In this document: piece by piece, positions 6,427-8,090 of the stretch
Numbering within the stretch: the first letter of the stretch is position 1
How the letters are laid out: the number at the start of each line of letters is the position of its first letter
NCBI GenBank assembly: GCA_003232445.1
Contig: QIJM01000403.1
Span: forward strand, 1-8,090
Source of the DNA: Paraglaciecola arctica
Lineage (GTDB): Bacteria > Pseudomonadota > Gammaproteobacteria > Enterobacterales > Alteromonadaceae
Length of the DNA: 8,090 nt
Direction of reading: 5' to 3'
Position numbers and translations under genes: made by a program
The notes under the pieces: model-generated
Seen by the model: the letters and a program-made list of their open reading frames with translations, nothing else
Databases searched by the model: none
Told to the model about the DNA's origin: nothing

Positions 6427-7434
6427 ATGAAAAAACATATATATGTGGCATACACAGGCGGTACGATTGGTATGCGCCCCTCTTCCCAAGGTTTTATTCC
6501 CGCCGCTGGTTTTTTAACTGAAACATTGGCCAATATGCCTGAGTTTCACCGCAGCGAAATGCCCGATTTTACGATCCACGAATACGATAATCTGCTTGAC
6601 TCTTCGGATATGAGTCCGTCTGATTGGCAACAAATCGCCAATGATATTCACCAGAACCACCAACAATACGACGGTTTTATCATTTTACATGGTACAGACA
6701 CTATGGCTTACACTGCCTCAGCGCTGTCGTTTATGCTCGAAGACTTGGGTAAACCTGTGATCGTCACAGGCTCACAAATTCCCCTTGCACAGTTGCGCTC
6801 TGACGGACAGGTAAACCTGTTAAACGCTTTATACATTGCAGCCAACTACCCTATCGCTGAAGTCAGTTTATTTTTCAACAATCAACTGTTTAGAGGCAAT
6901 CGCAGCCGCAAACTTGATGCTGATGGGTTTAATGCTTTTGGTTCACCTAATTTTCCGCCGTTACTCAAAGCAGGTATTAATATTGAGGTTGACAAAAATT
7001 TACTTGGCATAGACACCAGTAAAAATCTACGTGTTAGTCAAATTAAATCACAGCCGATAGGTGTAGTAACCTTATACCCTGGTATCAGTACTGATGTGAT
7101 TAAAAATACCTTACAGCAACCGGTTAAAGCCTTAATACTGCTTAGCTTTGGGGTGGGTAACGCGCCACAGAACCCAAGCTTGCTGAAACAATTATCCATT
7201 GCGGATCAACAAGGTATAATTGTCCTAAACTGTACTCAATGTGTGCGCGGCAAAGTCAATATGAGCGGTTATGCTAATGGCCATGTATTACGAGAAGTAG
7301 GCGTAGTGTCAGGCCAAGACATGACCCCAGAAGCCGCTTTGGCTAAGTTGCATTATTTACTCAGCAAAGACATGCCGCCAAGCCATATCAAACGCCAGCT
7401 AATTGCAAACTTGCGCGGTGAATTAACGGAATGA
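6427..7434 (+). CDS. ansA: Type I (cytoplasmic) L-asparaginase
   Basis: A 335-residue enzyme that hydrolyses L-asparagine to aspartate and ammonia in the cytoplasm (no signal peptide). It aligns almost without gaps, one residue shorter at the N-terminus, with E. coli AnsA as I recall that sequence. TGGTIG (10-15) carries the nucleophile T13. HGTDTMAYTASAL (from 88) carries T90 and D91. RGNRSRK carries K162. These equal T14, T91, D92 and K163 of E. coli. The stretches MPDFTIHEY, GSQIPL, VGNAPQ and the C-terminal NLRGELT are also family features. Residues at two allosteric positions differ from E. coli: R161 replaces T162 and L239 replaces R240, while C272 is kept at C273. In E. coli ansA is followed by pncA; here it stands alone, followed by terminator signals. 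It is divergent from the DUF885 lipoprotein gene. Confidence 0.97.
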   Translation: MKKHIYVAYTGGTIGMRPSSQGFIPAAGFLTETLANMPEFHRSEMPDFTIHEYDNLLDSSDMSPSDWQQIANDIHQNHQQYDGFIILHGTDTMAYTASALSFMLEDLGKPVIVTGSQIPLAQLRSDGQVNLLNALYIAANYPIAEVSLFFNNQLFRGNRSRKLDADGFNAFGSPNFPPLLKAGINIEVDKNLLGIDTSKNLRVSQIKSQPIGVVTLYPGISTDVIKNTLQQPVKALILLSFGVGNAPQNPSLLKQLSIADQQGIIVLNCTQCVRGKVNMSGYANGHVLREVGVVSGQDMTPEAALAKLHYLLSKDMPPSHIKRQLIANLRGELTE

Positions 7435-7478
7435 AATAAACAGCTACGAGCTATTTTGCAAAAGCTTCTTCGATTACA

Positions 7479-7507
7479 GTGAAAGAAGGTAAACACTTCC
7501 TTCTCAC
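7479..7507 (+). terminator. Possible ansA terminator hairpin (imperfect)
   Basis: GTGA...GAAGG (7479-7489) pairs with CCTTC-TCAC (7499-7507), giving a 9-bp stem with a 2-nt bulge and a 9-nt loop, 44 nt after the ansA stop. The next run of T (7517-7522) starts about 10 nt beyond the stem, so intrinsic termination would be weak. The stronger hairpin at 7585-7616 is probably the main stop. Confidence 0.3.
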
Positions 7508-7580
7508 TATCTTATCTTTTTTCTTCTTTCTTTTGAGCTCGCGGCTCGAAGCCCGCAGCTTTCTTTTTCTTTTCCTCTAG
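7497..7580 (+). other. Polypyrimidine tracts flanking a GC-rich imperfect hairpin
   Basis: Two pyrimidine-rich runs (about 7497-7534 and 7558-7578) flank a GC-rich block (7536-7560). In the block, AGCT/AGCT, GCGG/CCGC and CT/AG can pair around a CGA loop with single-base bulges. The following T/C tract (TTCTTTTTCTTTTCC) resembles a terminator tail for the ansA transcript. The C- and U-rich, G-poor 3' region would also suit Rho loading. Such strand-biased sequence is unusual in this window. Confidence 0.35.
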
Positions 7581-7584
7581 ACAT

Positions 7585-7616
7585 AAAAAAAGCAAACCAT
7601 AAGGTTTGCTTTTTTT
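7585..7616. terminator. Bidirectional intrinsic terminator, ansA and csp
   Basis: A perfect 14-bp inverted repeat: seven A then GCAAACC, loop ATAA, GGTTTGC then seven T. In RNA form it is an 8-bp hairpin (AGCAAACC/GGTTTGCT) followed by a U-run in either direction. It ends the ansA transcript from the left and the cold-shock transcript, whose stop codon is 23 nt away, from the right. This is the clearest terminator in the window. Confidence 0.92.
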
Positions 7617-7639
7617 ATTGAATTCTAATTATTTAATAA

Positions 7640-7846
7640 TTAAAGTACTACGATGTTCTCAGCTTGAGGACCTTTTTGGCCTTGAGTTACAGTGAACTCA
7701 ACTTTTTGACCTTCGGCCAAAGTTTTAAAGCCAGTACCTGTGATAGCACGGAAATGAGCAAAAACATCAGGGCCGTTTTCTTGTTGAATGAAACCGAAAC
7801 CTTTTGATTCGTTAAACCACTTTACTGTACCTGTAGTTGCAGACAT
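7640..7846 (-). CDS. CspA-family cold-shock protein
   Basis: A 68-residue single cold-shock domain (OB-fold) that binds single-stranded RNA or DNA and acts as an RNA chaperone in the cytoplasm. It starts MSATTGTVKWFNESKGFGFI, with RNP1-like KGFGFI (15-20) and RNP2-like VFAHF (28-32). The latter has Ala where CspA has Val, and Arg rather than Ser follows. The end GQKGPQAENIVVL is typical. The ATG at 7846 is chosen because the family begins at this point and an AGGA ribosome site (plus-strand 7853-7856) lies 6 nt upstream. An in-frame TTG at 7867 would add seven residues foreign to the family. It has its own promoter and long leader and ends at a bidirectional terminator. Whether it is cold-inducible or constitutive cannot be told from the protein, so no csp letter is given. 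Confidence 0.95.
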   Translation of the reverse strand: MSATTGTVKWFNESKGFGFIQQENGPDVFAHFRAITGTGFKTLAEGQKVEFTVTQGQKGPQAENIVVL

Positions 7847-7995
7847 AGTCTTTCCTATATTTTTCAAGAGTAATTATGTCTCCTAAGAGACGTAAGTTGT
7901 GCTGAAGTGTGTTGCAATTACTTATGAGCTACGAGACCAGGTACTACAATGGAACGTCGAAACAATGTACATAAATATCAAACTTACTTTCAAGC
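7847..7995 (-). promoter_or_regulatory. Long structured 5' leader of the cold-shock gene
   Basis: From the predicted transcription start near 7995 to the ATG, the leader is about 150 nt, close to the roughly 160 nt of E. coli cspA. It contains a perfect hairpin GTCTC-TTAG-GAGAC (plus 7878-7891) about 30 nt before the start codon. A second GTCTC (plus 7933-7937) could pair with the same GAGAC segment, allowing two exclusive folds. The segment TCGACGTTCCA near 7955 shares only GACGT with the enteric cold box, so I do not claim a cold box. Cold-regulated leader function is inferred from length and structure. Confidence 0.6.
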
Positions 7996-8001
7996 ACAAG
8001 T

Positions 8002-8029
8002 ATTATATCTCTAACCTACCGCAGGTCAA
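8002..8029 (-). promoter_or_regulatory. Sigma-70 promoter of the cold-shock gene
   Basis: Read on the minus strand, TTGACC (plus 8024-8029, 5 of 6 to consensus) and a perfect TATAAT (plus 8002-8007) are separated by 16 nt. This is the best promoter in the window. It predicts a start near 7995 and a leader of about 150 nt before the csp ATG. Confidence 0.8.
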
Positions 8030-8045
8030 CAACTATTATCAACAA

Positions 8046-8082
8046 TAACTAGTCGAACAAGGCTATTTGTTTCAACTAGTTA
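8046..8082. repeat. Long imperfect inverted repeat upstream of the csp promoter
   Basis: TAACTAGTCGAACAA (8046-8060) pairs with TTGTTTCAACTAGTTA (8067-8082) around a 6-nt loop, with one G-T wobble or mismatch and one extra base. The arms contain ACTAGT, and the right arm includes the perfect palindrome AACTAGTT (8074-8081). It lies 17 nt upstream of the csp -35 box. It could be the terminator of a gene beyond the window edge transcribed toward csp (a T-rich stretch follows on the minus strand) or an operator. Confidence 0.55.
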
Positions 8083-8090
8083 GTCACAAA

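Noticed and set aside
7847..7867. TTG at 7867 as the cold-shock protein start
   Set aside because: The seven added residues are foreign to the family, and the AGGA site is placed correctly for the ATG at 7846.
8046..8082. TrpR operator because of the ACTAGT arms
   Set aside because: In TrpR operators the CTAG cores are about 8 bp apart. Here they are 27 bp apart, and no tryptophan gene is nearby.

Overview
The window looks like ordinary chromosomal DNA from a marine gammaproteobacterium of the Alteromonadales (Alteromonas/Glaciecola/Paraglaciecola type). This is inferred from the AT-rich base composition, the close resemblance of the asparaginase to Escherichia coli AnsA, the style of the cold-shock protein, and the mix of a DUF885 lipoprotein with a secreted cyclophilin. 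Species cannot be fixed without a database search. I see no insertion sequence, phage gene, CRISPR array, tRNA or rRNA.

Layout: (1) 26-2036, plus strand: an Atm1-type ABC exporter (fused permease and ATPase), whose last codons overlap the start of a 75-residue DUF3820 protein, so the two are probably translated together. (2) 2318-3169, plus: a secreted (periplasmic) cyclophilin-type peptidyl-prolyl isomerase of the divergent proteobacterial subgroup. (3) 3408-4282, plus: a small secreted gluzincin metallopeptidase with an M61-like active-site region. It is preceded by a 17-codon open frame that has a good ribosome binding site and overlaps the probable true start codon (TAATG). (4) 4370-6193, minus: a DUF885 lipoprotein, probably an outer-membrane-anchored metallopeptidase, convergent with the previous gene. 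(5) 6427-7434, plus: cytoplasmic type I L-asparaginase (ansA), divergent from the DUF885 gene. (6) 7585-7616: a strong bidirectional terminator separating ansA from (7) 7640-7846, minus: a CspA-family cold-shock protein with a clear sigma-70 promoter and a leader of about 150 nt.

Functionally the region is housekeeping in character. Several products act on proteins, peptides or amino acids: an envelope prolyl isomerase, two envelope metallopeptidases and a cytoplasmic asparaginase. No single pathway joins them, and the mixed gene orientations argue against one regulated system. I do not see a convincing undescribed multi-gene system. The items most worth following are the leader frame and compact architecture of the 3461-4282 peptidase, the altered allosteric-site residues of the asparaginase, the structured cold-shock leader, and a long inverted repeat just upstream of the cold-shock promoter.
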